DNA of 64,000 bases from DASQYE01 sp035940775. Its GTDB lineage: Bacteria > Acidobacteriota > Blastocatellia > Pyrinomonadales > Pyrinomonadaceae. Both the position numbers and the translations under genes were made by a program. The stretch lies in NCBI GenBank assembly GCA_035940775.1, contig DASZEN010000033.1:344459-408458 (forward strand). The letters run 5' to 3'. Under the pieces are notes generated by a model that worked only from the letters and a program-made list of their open reading frames with translations, was not told the origin of the DNA and made no database searches. Positions 47,194 through 57,456 of the stretch are shown here, piece after piece (position 1 is the stretch's first letter; the number at the start of each line of letters is the position of its first letter).

Positions 47194-47697
47194 ATGACTT
47201 TCTTCGATTTTATAGTGCTCGCGATGGTGGGGGCTTCGGTCGTCGCGGGCGCGTTGCGTGGTCTGGTGCGCGCTCTTCTGACGGGCGTGGCGCTTCTGGC
47301 AGGATTGTTCGTCGCCGCTCAGGGCTACGAGACGGCGGGCGCTCTGCTGCGCCAGTTGGGAGCGGTTGATTCGGGCGCGGCGGCCAACGCCTATGGTTTT
47401 CTGTTGATCGTGGGTGTCGCGCTGCTCTGCGGCTTTATCGCCGGGCGGTTCGTCAAGGGGGGTTTGCGGCGCGCTCGTTTATCGTGGCTCGATGGCACGC
47501 TCGGCGCTTCCTTCGGTCTCGTTCGGGGGCTCGCCGTCTGCTCGATTCTGTACCTGGCTTTGACGGCCTTTCCGGTGCGCCTGGACGCGGTCGCCGAGGC
47601 CCGCTCCGCCCCCATTCTGGCCGAAGGCGCGCGGCTGCTCGTAAACTTCACCTCCAGTGATATCCGCGCACGCTTTTTTGACGAGCACCGGGGTTGA
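47194..47697 (+). CDS. cvpA: CvpA family membrane protein
   Basis: 167 residues from the ATG at 47194 (MTFFDFIVLAMVG); the frame opens at 47125 but the extra 23 residues are not family-like. Four hydrophobic segments typical of CvpA/colicin V production proteins are seen (FIVLAMVGASVVAGALRG, GVALLAGLFVAAQ, AYGFLLIVGVALLCGFIAG, LVRGLAVCSILYLAL). In E. coli cvpA is linked to colicin V export and bile resistance; the exact job is unsettled. It lies 86 bp after purC. Confidence 0.85.
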   Translation: MTFFDFIVLAMVGASVVAGALRGLVRALLTGVALLAGLFVAAQGYETAGALLRQLGAVDSGAAANAYGFLLIVGVALLCGFIAGRFVKGGLRRARLSWLDGTLGASFGLVRGLAVCSILYLALTAFPVRLDAVAEARSAPILAEGARLLVNFTSSDIRARFFDEHRG

Positions 47698-47745
47698 TAA
47701 TCAATTAAATCACCCGCCCTTGCGGAATCGGCCCGGAGAAGCCCT

Positions 47746-48000
47746 ATGCAGATGCGCGCCCGCCTCGAAGCCCTTATAGATGACATGCTCGACGGCCAGA
47801 TCATGCTCGACGAAGCCCTCGCCGAGTTTGAAAAGCTTTACATTCAAAAAGCGCTCGCACGCCACAAGGAACACCTCTCGCGGACGGCGACCATCCTGGG
47901 CATCCATCGCAATACCCTCTCGAAGCGCGTCGCCAACTACCGCACACAGGAGCGCGCCGCGAACCGAACGCCTAAAACTAACCGCAGCCATAAGTCCTGA
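47746..48000 (+). CDS. Fis-type helix-turn-helix small protein
   Basis: 84 residues. The C-terminal part carries a Fis/HTH_8 motif: YIQKALARHKEHLSRTATILGIHRNTLSKRV. This is the DNA-binding module at the end of NtrC-type activators and in Fis itself. The N-terminal ~25 residues are helical. It has GGAGA before the ATG. It may be a nucleoid or promoter factor; no partner is adjacent except purC-cvpA upstream. Target unknown. Confidence 0.85.
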   Translation: MQMRARLEALIDDMLDGQIMLDEALAEFEKLYIQKALARHKEHLSRTATILGIHRNTLSKRVANYRTQERAANRTPKTNRSHKS

Positions 48001-48039
48001 CCCGACGGGGAAAAATCGCCCGTCACGCCCGATCTACAC

Positions 48040-48465
48040 ACAAAATCCCTATTTTCACGCCGGAAAAGCCGTTTTCGAGACCTGTAATGTAATCTCACAC
48101 CCTGGAAATGCTACTTTCCACGATGGAAATGTGATATTTCAGCCTAAAATGTAAGCTCACACGCCTGCAATCCATACACTACGGCTTGCAATGTCACCTC
48201 TCACCCCTGCAAAGCGACATTTCATGCTTGCAAAGCGACATTTCACCCCTGCAAAGCATCCTCGCGCACCTGCAATCTAACCTCACACGCCTGCAATCTA
48301 ACCTCGCAGCCCGGATATGTAAGCTCGCGCGCCTGAAATGTGACCTGACGAGGCTGCAATGTGACCTGACGCCCCTGCAAAGCGCCCTCACACACTGGAA
48401 ACGTGATATTTCACGCCGTCAAAGCCCCCTGTGCGTATGGCAAAGCTATCTATCAACGCGCCAGT
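48040..48465. repeat. 21-nt tandem repeat array upstream of groESL
   Basis: About 20 units anchored on TGCAA/TGGAA/TGAAA words. Anchors at 48103, 48124, 48145, 48166, 48187, 48208, 48229, 48250, 48271, 48292, 48313, 48334, 48355 and 48376 are spaced exactly 21 nt; flanking units vary by a base. A rough unit is TGCAATGTGACCTCACACGCC. Several units contain short palindromes, for example CGTGATATTTCACG at 48402-48415. The plus strand is open from 48135 to 48497 and would encode heptads such as LQSDISP and LQSNLTR, but other frames are open too and a one-base indel shifts frame at 48396. No start codon with a ribosome site is seen. Confidence 0.85.
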
Positions 48466-48569
48466 ACGTTTGCGTCTCACCCTATGGCTCTCTGTAAGCC
48501 CATTTCTCACGGGTTTTTACGGCTTTTCCCGCCCTCTCCCTAAAATTCAGCTTCCGGATTCAGGGGACG

Positions 48570-48597
48570 TTGACAAGTACTGACTGAATGCTATATT
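48570..48597 (+). promoter_or_regulatory. sigma-70 promoter of groESL
   Basis: TTGACA (48570-48575), a 16-nt spacer and TATATT (48592-48597), directly ahead of the CIRCE element and 97 bp before groES. Confidence 0.8.
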
Positions 48598-48598
48598 T

Positions 48599-48625
48599 TT
48601 AGCACTCTACCGTAGGGAGTGCTAA
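48599..48625 (+). promoter_or_regulatory. CIRCE operator (HrcA site)
   Basis: A perfect TTAGCACTC-N9-GAGTGCTAA inverted repeat overlapping the transcription start. HrcA binds this site and represses chaperonin genes until heat shock. No hrcA gene lies in the window. Confidence 0.95.
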
Positions 48626-48693
48626 AAAACTGTTCTGTCAGAGCTATAAGCAATTAATCCATATCTTGTAGGTTCAGTGAAAGGAGTTAGGAA

Positions 48694-49035
48694 ATGGCTA
48701 CAAACATCAGACCCCTGCATGATCGTGTGATCGTGCGTCGGATAGAAGAGGGCGAGCAGATGCGCGGCGGGATCATCATTCCGGACACCGCCAAGGAGAA
48801 ACCGCAGGAGGGCGAAATCATCGCCGTCGGCGAGGGTAAGTACAGGGAAGACGGGACGCGCCAGACCCTGGACGTGAAGGCCGGTGACCGCGTGCTCTTT
48901 GGTAAGTACAGCGGCTCGGAGATCAAGCTCGACGGCGAAGAGTTTCTGATTATGCGCGAGGACGAGATTCTGGGAATCATAGAGCGCGCGGGCGCGGCCA
49001 CTGGCGGCGGCGGCAGCAAAAAAGGCGGCAAGTAG
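48694..49035 (+). CDS. groES: co-chaperonin GroES
   Basis: 113 residues, a little longer than usual because of a Gly/Lys tail. The 10-kDa chaperonin fold shows IRPLHDRVIVRRIEEGEQMRGGIIIPDTAKEKP in shortened form (mobile loop EGEQMRGGIIIPD) and VLFGKYSGSEIKLDGEEFL. It caps GroEL. AAAGGAG precedes the ATG. It is followed by groEL after 82 bp. Confidence 0.97.
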   Translation: MATNIRPLHDRVIVRRIEEGEQMRGGIIIPDTAKEKPQEGEIIAVGEGKYREDGTRQTLDVKAGDRVLFGKYSGSEIKLDGEEFLIMREDEILGIIERAGAATGGGGSKKGGK

Positions 49036-49117
49036 TCTACCCTTTCGAGACTCGGGCCGCTTTTTTTAGTTGAATCCTGAAAATTCCACACATCATTGAG
49101 TAGGAGAAGAAAAAGAG

Positions 49118-50770
<1,653 letters not shown>

Positions 50771-50799
50771 TCGGGCCCATCTGCTCTCGATTAAAAGAA

Positions 50800-50838
50800 G
50801 CGGCTTCGTTCCCTTTTGCGGGCGAGGCCGCTTTTTTT
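50800..50838 (+). terminator. intrinsic terminator of groESL
   Basis: GCGGCTTCG (50800-50808) pairs with CGAGGCCGC (50823-50831) with one G-T pair, followed by seven T residues. It starts 30 bp past the groEL stop. Confidence 0.9.
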
Positions 50839-50979
50839 ATCGGAGCGCTGAGGAGTTGGAAACCCCCGGCGGGCGGATTTCGTTTCAGACAGCGTTGCTG
50901 CTGTTTCGCTCTACTCTGGATGAGGGCTTGCCGAAGCGACCGCTGCTTATTCAAGCCACGGCCCTTCTCTCGTGCACCT

Positions 50980-51239
50980 GTGCGAAGATCGCATGCACCC
51001 TTTCTCAGACGCTCGACCGCGACTTCCCTTCTCGCTCTAAGCTTGATCGTCGCCGCCGCAACGACGCGCGGCCAATCGTCTCTCAATGAGCGGGAGCGGC
51101 CGCCGCAGCAAGGGCTCTTGAGCCGGGTTCTTCGTGTCGCTGATGACTCGGCAAGATTGATAAAGGGATAGAAGAGCTGATCTGGGGCTACGACGCCATA
51201 CTGGTTATCCCGGAGATACACTCGGCCACGCTCTTTTGA
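50980..51239 (+). pseudogene. possible small secreted protein with a -1 frameshift
   Basis: From the GTG at 50980 the frame encodes a plausible signal peptide (SLLALSLIVAAATTRGQ), ending in GQ like other exported proteins here, then a short basic-polar stretch to RLIKG and a TAG at 51169. Just before the stop the sequence is A AAG GGA, and the -1 frame continues IEELIWGYDAILVIPEIH and stops at 51237. No Shine-Dalgarno is seen. This may be a decayed gene, a frameshifted gene or chance. The rest of 50839-51293 shows nothing clear. Confidence 0.3.
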
Positions 51240-51293
51240 TTTGAGGCTCTACGAGAGAGAGAGACGGCGCGCGGCGCGGCGGCGCTCTTTCGG

Positions 51294-51860
51294 TCAGGCG
51301 TTTGGCAGGCGCATCTGGAATCGCGCTTCGATCAAGCCTTCCGGCTGCCGCTGCTCTCCGTAGCGTCTTGCCAGCGCCGGGTAGGTCTCCATCTCCGCTT
51401 CCACGTCTGCAAGTTCGAGCAATCGCTCGGCCTCACGGATCGACTGCTCGTCGCCTTCGATCTCAAGAAAGAGCCCGAACGGGAGTTCGTCGAGGACGAC
51501 CTCGGCGCCCGCGACCTGCCACGTCGCGCGTCGCTTCTCATAAACGAGCGCGGGCCTGTACCCGAGCGCTTCCAGAATCATGTCGAGCGCTCTTGCATCT
51601 TTCACTTCCGTCTCGTCCTCGCGGTGGCGCTTGATGGCGGAAGCCGAGGCGAAGCGCCGTTTGTAGGTAAGGATGGCCCGACCGCCCACGCGCCGCAGCC
51701 GCAGCACTTCCGTCGATTGGTCGAGCGCGCCGCCCGCATAGAGCGTATTCTCCTCAAGCTCTCTGCCGACGGGCGTCGCCTTCACCAACTCCAAACGGCC
51801 AAGCAGCCTCGCGTACTGCTCGCGCGTGAGACGGTATTTTTTTTCGATCTCTATTCCCAT
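51294..51860 (-). CDS. CYTH-domain protein (class IV adenylate cyclase-like)
   Basis: 188 residues. The CYTH signature ExExK is at the start (GIEIEKKYRL), followed by the tunnel-lining basic and acidic residues in LRLRRVGGRAILTYKRRF, RHREDETEV and VVLDELPFGLFLEIEGDEQSI. Members are CyaB adenylate cyclases, thiamine triphosphatases or polyphosphate-processing enzymes; the exact activity cannot be told from sequence. It stands alone on the minus strand. Confidence 0.88.
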   Translation of the reverse strand: MGIEIEKKYRLTREQYARLLGRLELVKATPVGRELEENTLYAGGALDQSTEVLRLRRVGGRAILTYKRRFASASAIKRHREDETEVKDARALDMILEALGYRPALVYEKRRATWQVAGAEVVLDELPFGLFLEIEGDEQSIREAERLLELADVEAEMETYPALARRYGEQRQPEGLIEARFQMRLPNA

Positions 51861-52220
51861 AACGATAGCGTTCCAAAGGTCGGACGCAAGCGCGAACTCG
51901 ACGGCTGAGCCTCTCTGCTTTCAGACCTGCGGCCTTCCTGCATTTTACAACGGCCTCGAATCTGATGCGCCCGGCGACGCCCATGCGGCGAGCGCCCCTC
52001 GGCTCCTGCGAGCATCCTTTATCGCTCACGGTGAATCTCAGTGCCGTTAAGACGTGCATCAAGACGGGGCCGCCAGACGGGTTCGTTCCGGGCAGTTGAT
52101 ACGGGCCGGGGGCGCGGCGCTAAAGTTTTTCAACGGGGCTCAAGCGCCTTCCGACCGCTGGCAACGGACTTGGAAGCGCGCTGCGGACACCCTCAAGTCT
52201 CTCTTTAGATATCAACCGTT
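51861..52220. other. 360-bp divergent intergenic region
   Basis: Lies between the CYTH gene and the VWFA gene, which point away from each other. No convincing gene or RNA was seen; it must hold promoters for both, but no clear -35/-10 pair stands out. Confidence 0.5.
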
Positions 52221-54431
52221 ATGCAACCTGCCAAAAGTCTTCTCAAGCGATTTCTCTCAGCCGCCCTCCTCTTCTGTGCGGGCGCGTTCTATTGCGCCGT
52301 ATCAGGCCAGACAGCGCCGACCCAACCACAGCAGCAGCAGCCTACTCCTGTTCCGGCCCCTACGGAAACCCCTTCCGAGGAGGTGCTGCGCATCAGCACC
52401 GAGCTTGTACAGACGGACGTGATGGTATTCGACAAAGAGGGGCGCTTTATAGACAACCTGAAGCCCGAGCAATTCGAGTTGCGCGTTGACGGTAAGCCGC
52501 AGCCGGTCTCCTTTTTCGAGCGCGTCGTGGCCGGAACTCTCGACGAGGAAGCGCTGATGGCGGCGGCACGCGGCGTCGCCCGGACGGGCGCGACGACGGC
52601 GAACACCTCCGTCCGGCCGCTCGACCGCGGGCGCGCCATCTTCTTCTTCATAGATGACCTGCACCTCTCGGCCGAGAGTATCATCCGAACGCGCAAGACG
52701 CTCCTGAGCTTCATAGATAAAGAGATGGGCCAGAACGATCAGGTGGCGATCACGTCCTCGTCGGGGCAGGTGGGCTTCCTGCAACAGTTGACCGACAACA
52801 AAGACGTGTTACGAAAAGCCGTCGAGCGTTTGAGCTTTCGCGGCGTCACTGTGCGCGACACGGAGAATCCGCCGATGACCGTTTACCAGGCGCTTCAGAT
52901 CGAGCAAAACAACTCGACCGTGGCGGGTTATTTCGAGGAGGCTTTGCTCAGGGAGATGGGGATGAGGCCCGAGATGGCCCAGAATATAGTAAGGGCCCGC
53001 GCGCGCCAGCTTGTGCAGCAATCCGACCACATCAACAACAACGTACTGCTTACGCTCGCGAGCCTGATGCGCTCGACGGCGCAACTGCCCGGACGCAAAC
53101 TGGTCTTCTTCATCTCAGACGGATTCGCCATGAACACCCATGACTCTGACGTTCTGGATAAGATGCGCCGGGCCACGGACGCGGCGGCGCGTTCCGGCAC
53201 TGTGATTTACACGTTGGACGCGCGCGGGCTCCAGACCGGCATGGATGCCTCCGTCAGCTCCTTCGATACGTTCAACCGCTTGCCCTCCTCATCGAGCGAG
53301 ATACGGGCTGCGCAGGAGCCTTTGCGCTCGCTCGCCGCCGACACGGGCGGTCGTGCCCTGCTCAACACGAACGCGCTCGACGCCAGCATCGAAAAGGGTC
53401 TTCAAGAGACCTCCGTTTACTATCTGCTCGCGTGGCGGCCCGATGACGAGCAGCAAAAGCCCGGCAGGTTTCGTCGCATCGAGGCACGGGTCATCGGACG
53501 CCCCGACCTGACGGTGCGCGTTCGCAGCGGTTTCTTCAGCGCCGACCCGGAAACGGTCGTCAAACGCGGCAAGAGCCCGGCGCAGGCTTCGCCCGCCAGA
53601 GCAACCCGAACCGGGCTTGGCGCGGCGCTCGCGGATGTTTTTCCGAGAAGGGCGCTGCCGACTTCGCTGCTCACCTCTTATACGGACATGCCCGGCTATG
53701 GCCCACTATTGACGATCAGCATGGCGGTCGCGCCCGAAGCTATAACGCTGGAGATGAAAGACGCGAAGCATACCGGGGCGGTCGAAGTCGGCGGCATAGT
53801 CTTGAACGAAGAGGGTAAAGCAGGCGCGGACTTCAAGGATCAGTTGCAGCTTAACATCCCGCCCTCAGAGCTGCGGCGCGTGATGAGCAGGAGCATCGCC
53901 TATAACTATCAGGTTCGCGTCAAGCCGGGCCTTTACCAGGTGCGCGTCGCCGCACACGACATGAAGAGCGGTCGCACGGGCAGCGCCATGCAGTGGATCG
54001 AGATACCAGACCTGTCCAGGCGTCAACTGACCTTGAGCAGCCTGCTGGTCGGCTCGCGCGCTTCGGACGAACAGGATACGCCCGTCGATCCGAACGCGAG
54101 CCTCGTCAACTTGAGCGTCGAGCGTCGCTTCCAGCGCAGCGCGCGCCTGCGCTTCCTGACCTACATCTACAATGCCGCGCTGCGCTCCGGGGCGGGCTCG
54201 CAGCCCGACGTTGCGATTCAGATACAGGTGATGCGCGACGACCAACCCGTGATTACCACGGTCTTGCGCAAAGTCTCGACCGAGGGCCTGGCCGACCTCG
54301 CGCGGATTCCTTATGCGGCGGAAGTCCTTCTCAACACTTTGCCCGTCGGCCAGTATGTGCTGCACGTGACGGCCATCGATCGCTTCGCCAAAACCAGCGC
54401 CTCGCAGCAGATCAACTTCGAGATTAAATGA
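52221..54431 (+). CDS. VWFA-related secreted protein, acidobacterial type
   Basis: 736 residues. Signal peptide (LLKRFLSAALLFCAGAFYCAVSGQ), Gln/Pro spacer, then the pattern of acidobacterial VWFA-related proteins: TDVMVFDKEGRFIDNLKPEQFELRVDG in shortened form, FERV, RAIFFFIDDLHLSAESI (metal-site-like DD), GRKLVFFISDGFAMN and YYLLAWRPDDEQ. The C-terminal ~280 residues look like beta-sandwich regions. These proteins are abundant in Acidobacteriota and their role is unknown. No operon partner on this strand. Confidence 0.88.
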   Translation: MQPAKSLLKRFLSAALLFCAGAFYCAVSGQTAPTQPQQQQPTPVPAPTETPSEEVLRISTELVQTDVMVFDKEGRFIDNLKPEQFELRVDGKPQPVSFFERVVAGTLDEEALMAAARGVARTGATTANTSVRPLDRGRAIFFFIDDLHLSAESIIRTRKTLLSFIDKEMGQNDQVAITSSSGQVGFLQQLTDNKDVLRKAVERLSFRGVTVRDTENPPMTVYQALQIEQNNSTVAGYFEEALLREMGMRPEMAQNIVRARARQLVQQSDHINNNVLLTLASLMRSTAQLPGRKLVFFISDGFAMNTHDSDVLDKMRRATDAAARSGTVIYTLDARGLQTGMDASVSSFDTFNRLPSSSSEIRAAQEPLRSLAADTGGRALLNTNALDASIEKGLQETSVYYLLAWRPDDEQQKPGRFRRIEARVIGRPDLTVRVRSGFFSADPETVVKRGKSPAQASPARATRTGLGAALADVFPRRALPTSLLTSYTDMPGYGPLLTISMAVAPEAITLEMKDAKHTGAVEVGGIVLNEEGKAGADFKDQLQLNIPPSELRRVMSRSIAYNYQVRVKPGLYQVRVAAHDMKSGRTGSAMQWIEIPDLSRRQLTLSSLLVGSRASDEQDTPVDPNASLVNLSVERRFQRSARLRFLTYIYNAALRSGAGSQPDVAIQIQVMRDDQPVITTVLRKVSTEGLADLARIPYAAEVLLNTLPVGQYVLHVTAIDRFAKTSASQQINFEIK

Positions 54432-54508
54432 CTGTCTTGCGCCGGAATGTGATTAATAAAGCTCGAAGCTCTCGCCACAGGGGATCGAGCGCAAGCCTCA
54501 AACGTCCT

Positions 54509-54527
54509 GACAAATGGAGCATTTGTC
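54509..54527. repeat. 8-bp palindrome with 3-nt spacer
   Basis: Perfect inverted repeat GACAAATG/CATTTGTC about 78 bp past the VWFA stop; a partial copy ACAAATAGAG follows. It could be a weak 3' end hairpin or a protein site. Confidence 0.5.
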
Positions 54528-54685
54528 TGAACAAATAGAGGATTGCCCGGCAATTGAGGTAGCAGGCCGGGTTTGCAGGTTTTGTTATTAGACAAAAGCT
54601 TTGGCAAAGCAGGTTGGGAATTATTTTGGAGCCCGGCGGCGCTTGCCAACTAGCGCGGCCACTCCTGAATCAGACGGCAAATAGA

Positions 54686-54725
54686 ACGAACCCCCCATTC
54701 GACTTTAGCCGAATAAGGGGTTCGT
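54686..54725 (-). terminator. terminator hairpin of the Asn-Thr repeat gene
   Basis: ACGAACCCC (54686-54694) pairs with GGGGTTCGT (54717-54725), plus an inner ATTCG/CGAAT. It lies 25 bp past the stop of the minus-strand gene; on that strand a loose T-rich stretch (TCTATTTG) follows. Confidence 0.6.
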
Positions 54726-54749
54726 AGAATCTGTCGGGATACCTGGAAT

Positions 54750-55271
54750 CTACCTCAGCGGGGTGTTTCCATTGGAGTTTGTGTTGGTGTTGCCGTTGGT
54801 ATTACGGTTCACAGGGCCACGCGGGGTGCCCGGTTCTGGATTGCGACCCCGCCGCACGCCGGGCTTGTTGCCGTTACCGTTCGTGTTTGTATTGCCGTTC
54901 ATGTTGGTATTCGTGTTGGTGTTGGTATTACCATTCACGTTACCGTTTGTATTGGTATTCGTGTTGGTGTTCGTGTTGGTGTTCGTGTTGGTGTTGGTGT
55001 TGCCATTGGTATTGCCGTTCACGTTGGTATTCGTGTTGGTGTTACCATTGGTGTTGTCTTTGCACAGCGCCCTGCAAGCATCGAATGCTTGCTTACAGGC
55101 GTCCTGGTTTGAATTGGCAGCGCCCCTGCATTGTTGATACTGCGTTGTGCAGTCCTGCTGGCATTGCCCACGCTCACTTTGCCCGATAGTTGCTCGGGGC
55201 GAAAAGATGAACACAGCACTTAGAACGCCTGCGACTACGGCGAGCGTTAGATAAGTGACTCCCTTCTGCAT
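54750..55271 (-). CDS. exported Cys-containing protein with Asn-Thr repeats
   Basis: 173 residues. Signal peptide (YLTLAVVAGVLSAVFIFSPRATIGQ), then a short domain with six Cys in CxxxC spacing (GQCQQDCTTQYQQC, DACKQAFDACRALC), likely a small disulfide-bonded helical hairpin. The rest, about 100 residues, is Asn-Thr/Asn-Gly dipeptide repeat (NTNTNTNTN, NGNVNGNTN) with a basic island VRRGRNPEPG. It resembles low-complexity surface proteins of Pyrinomonas-like acidobacteria. Function unknown. The DNA repeat is GTTGGTATTC-like and may vary in copy number. Confidence 0.8.
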   Translation of the reverse strand: MQKGVTYLTLAVVAGVLSAVFIFSPRATIGQSERGQCQQDCTTQYQQCRGAANSNQDACKQAFDACRALCKDNTNGNTNTNTNVNGNTNGNTNTNTNTNTNTNTNTNTNGNVNGNTNTNTNTNMNGNTNTNGNGNKPGVRRGRNPEPGTPRGPVNRNTNGNTNTNSNGNTPLR

Positions 55272-55641
55272 AGCTTTCTACCTCCCTGTTTATTGCTACG
55301 TCTCACTCCGGCCCTAAAGGGGGGTTGGCGCGATAGATTTGTCGGGGGCACAGTAAACCTTAGAAAGATTCTGAGAGTGAATGTTTGTGAGATTACCTGC
55401 GGGCGGATGGCCCGTCTGTACTGTTCCGTACGATATGCTTGCGGGAAATCGTAATTATAAGGTAGGGCAGCGAGTCGAATCCAAAGCCGTGGGCTGCTGG
55501 GGGCGCGCAGTTTGCGTAGAGAAAAGCCCGCCACCCGAACGGCAAGCGACACGTTTCAAGCCGAATGAGTGCGCTTTGTCAGCCGCGACCGGGTTTAATT
55601 GCGGTCGCGTTTAAGCGCCTCGCCGTCTTACGAGTCCTGTC
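55272..55641. other. 370-bp intergenic region serA / Asn-Thr repeat gene
   Basis: Holds the serA terminator hairpin near 55584-55609 and presumably the promoter of the Asn-Thr repeat gene; no other feature seen. Confidence 0.5.
55584..55609 (-). terminator. hairpin after serA
   Basis: CGCGACCG (55584-55591) pairs with CGGTCGCG (55602-55609), 33 bp past the serA stop. No T-run on the minus strand. Confidence 0.5.
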
Positions 55642-57240
55642 TTAGAGCTCTATTTGACGGGCCGAGATGACGGGCTCGTACGAGCGTATCTCTTTGAGAG
55701 TTTGGTGGTCGAGCGGAGCGTCTGTTTCGATGACGGCCATCGCCTCGCCGCCGCGCTCGCGTCTTCCGAGGTGGAAGCGGCTGATGTTCACGTCATGTTG
55801 GCCCAACACCGTCCCCAGATGGCCGATGACGCCCGGAACGTCCAGGTTGCGCGTGACGAGCATGTGCCCGTGCGGGATGGCTTCGATGCGAAATCCGTTG
55901 ATCTCCGTAATGCGCCCGTCACGTCCCGCGCCGAAGAGCGTTCCGGCTACGGTCTGTTCGCCGCTGCTCGTCGCCAGCACGCGCGTGCGGATAGCGGGCG
56001 CGCCGTCGCCTGTGCCCATAGAGCGCCTGTAGGAAGCCATCACGCTAATGCCGCGTTCTTCGGCGATCAGGAAAGCATTGACGACATTGACACGGGCGCT
56101 CACGTTGCGTAGCAGCCCCGTCAGGAAGGCGCGCGTGATCGGCGCGGCGTCCAGCTCTGCGACCTCGCCCGCATATTCGATGCTGACCTCGCGCACGGCC
56201 TCGTCTAGAAGCTGGGCCTGGAATCTGCCGAGGCTTTCCGCCAGTTCCATGAAGGGCTGAAGCACGTTCAACTCCTGCGCGCCGAGCGCAGGGACGTTGA
56301 CGGCCCCGCTCAAGGCTCCCGTCAAAAGATAATCCCGCATCTGTTCGGCCACGGTCAGCGCGACGCCCTCCTGCGCCTCCCTGGTCGAAGCGCCGAGGTG
56401 CGGCGTGACGATCACCTCGTCGAGCGCGAGCAGCGGATGACCGACGGGCGGCGGCTCCTCCTCAAAGACATCGAGCGCCGCCCCGGCGACCGTTCCTTCT
56501 TTGATGGCGGCCAGCAGAGCGCGCTCGTCAATCAAGCCGCCGCGCGCGCAGTTGACCAGCCGCACGCCACGCTTCATGCGCGCGAATCCGTCAGCGCCGA
56601 TGATGCCGCGAGTCTCCGAGGTCAGCGGCGTATGCACGGTCAGAAAATCCGCGCGTGCGAAGACCTCGTCGAGCGAAGCGGTTTCAAGCTCAAGGTCGCG
56701 CGCCTGTTCGGGCGCTACGAAGGGGTCGAAGGCGATGATGTTCATGCCGAAGCAGCGCGCGCGGCTGGCGACGACGCGGCCGATACGCCCGAGGCCGATG
56801 ATCCCCAGGGTTTTGCCGCGCAACTCGACTCCGACGAAACGCTTTCGCTCCCAGTGACCGGCCTTCAGGCTGGCGTTGGCCTGCGGCACGCGCCGCGCAA
56901 GCGCTATCAACATGGCGATGGTGTGCTCGGCGGTCGTGATCGTATTGCCGTCGGGCGCGTTCATGACGACGATGCCGCGCGCCGTCGCCGCCCCGACATC
57001 TATATTATCGACGCCGACGCCCGCGCGCCCCACGACGCGCAGTTTCAGGGCGGCGTCCATCAGTTCGGCGGTCACCTTCGTCTCGCTGCGTACTACCAGC
57101 CCTTCGCAATCGAGCAGGGCCGCGCGCAAATCTTCGGGCGCGAGCCGCGTTCTCTTCTCCACGGCGAAGCCCGCTGCCCTGAGCGGTTCAAGACCGCTCT
57201 CGCTCACGTCATCGGCCACAAATATTTTCATCTCGCTCAT
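55642..57240 (-). CDS. serA: D-3-phosphoglycerate dehydrogenase
   Basis: First step of serine synthesis (3-phosphoglycerate to 3-phosphohydroxypyruvate, NAD). 532 residues, the long form. It has the substrate/NAD domain with VVGRAGVGVDNIDVGAATARGI and GIIGLGRIGRVVASRA and the catalytic His in VIVTPHLGASTREAQEG. An intervening ASB domain (~320-450) and a C-terminal ACT domain (HMLVTRNLDVPGVIGHLGTVLGQHDVNI in part) suggest serine feedback. Stand-alone gene on the minus strand. Confidence 0.95.
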   Translation of the reverse strand: MSEMKIFVADDVSESGLEPLRAAGFAVEKRTRLAPEDLRAALLDCEGLVVRSETKVTAELMDAALKLRVVGRAGVGVDNIDVGAATARGIVVMNAPDGNTITTAEHTIAMLIALARRVPQANASLKAGHWERKRFVGVELRGKTLGIIGLGRIGRVVASRARCFGMNIIAFDPFVAPEQARDLELETASLDEVFARADFLTVHTPLTSETRGIIGADGFARMKRGVRLVNCARGGLIDERALLAAIKEGTVAGAALDVFEEEPPPVGHPLLALDEVIVTPHLGASTREAQEGVALTVAEQMRDYLLTGALSGAVNVPALGAQELNVLQPFMELAESLGRFQAQLLDEAVREVSIEYAGEVAELDAAPITRAFLTGLLRNVSARVNVVNAFLIAEERGISVMASYRRSMGTGDGAPAIRTRVLATSSGEQTVAGTLFGAGRDGRITEINGFRIEAIPHGHMLVTRNLDVPGVIGHLGTVLGQHDVNISRFHLGRRERGGEAMAVIETDAPLDHQTLKEIRSYEPVISARQIEL

Positions 57241-57456
57241 AATCAGTGCTCGTAATCAACACGGTTCGGCGGGCTCTCTCTTCACCGGCCAAAGATTCCT
57301 TCCAATAATTTGAAGCCGCCTGGATGCGGTCGCCCCCCTCAAAAGCTTATCTGGCGCGGCCAGTCAGCATAATGGTAAACTCTCGCCCCGCACAAGCCTT
57401 CGAGTATATACGCAGCCCCCGACGGCTGCTTCATAAAAACAGAGGAGAGCTTTGAC

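Larger units (their letters stand above)
54432..54749. other. 318-bp region between convergent genes
   Basis: Holds the palindrome GACAAATG-GAG-CATTTGTC (54509-54527), and the terminator hairpin at 54686-54725. No gene seen. Confidence 0.6.

Noticed and set aside
48040..48465. CRISPR array
   Set aside because: The 21-nt period has no constant repeat with unique spacers; all bases within a unit vary together.
48186..48497. Heptad coiled-coil gene on the plus strand over the 21-nt array
   Set aside because: The start would be TTG with no ribosome site, the repeats extend upstream past an in-frame TGA, indels break the period near the end, and other frames are open as well. Kept as a repeat, not a gene.
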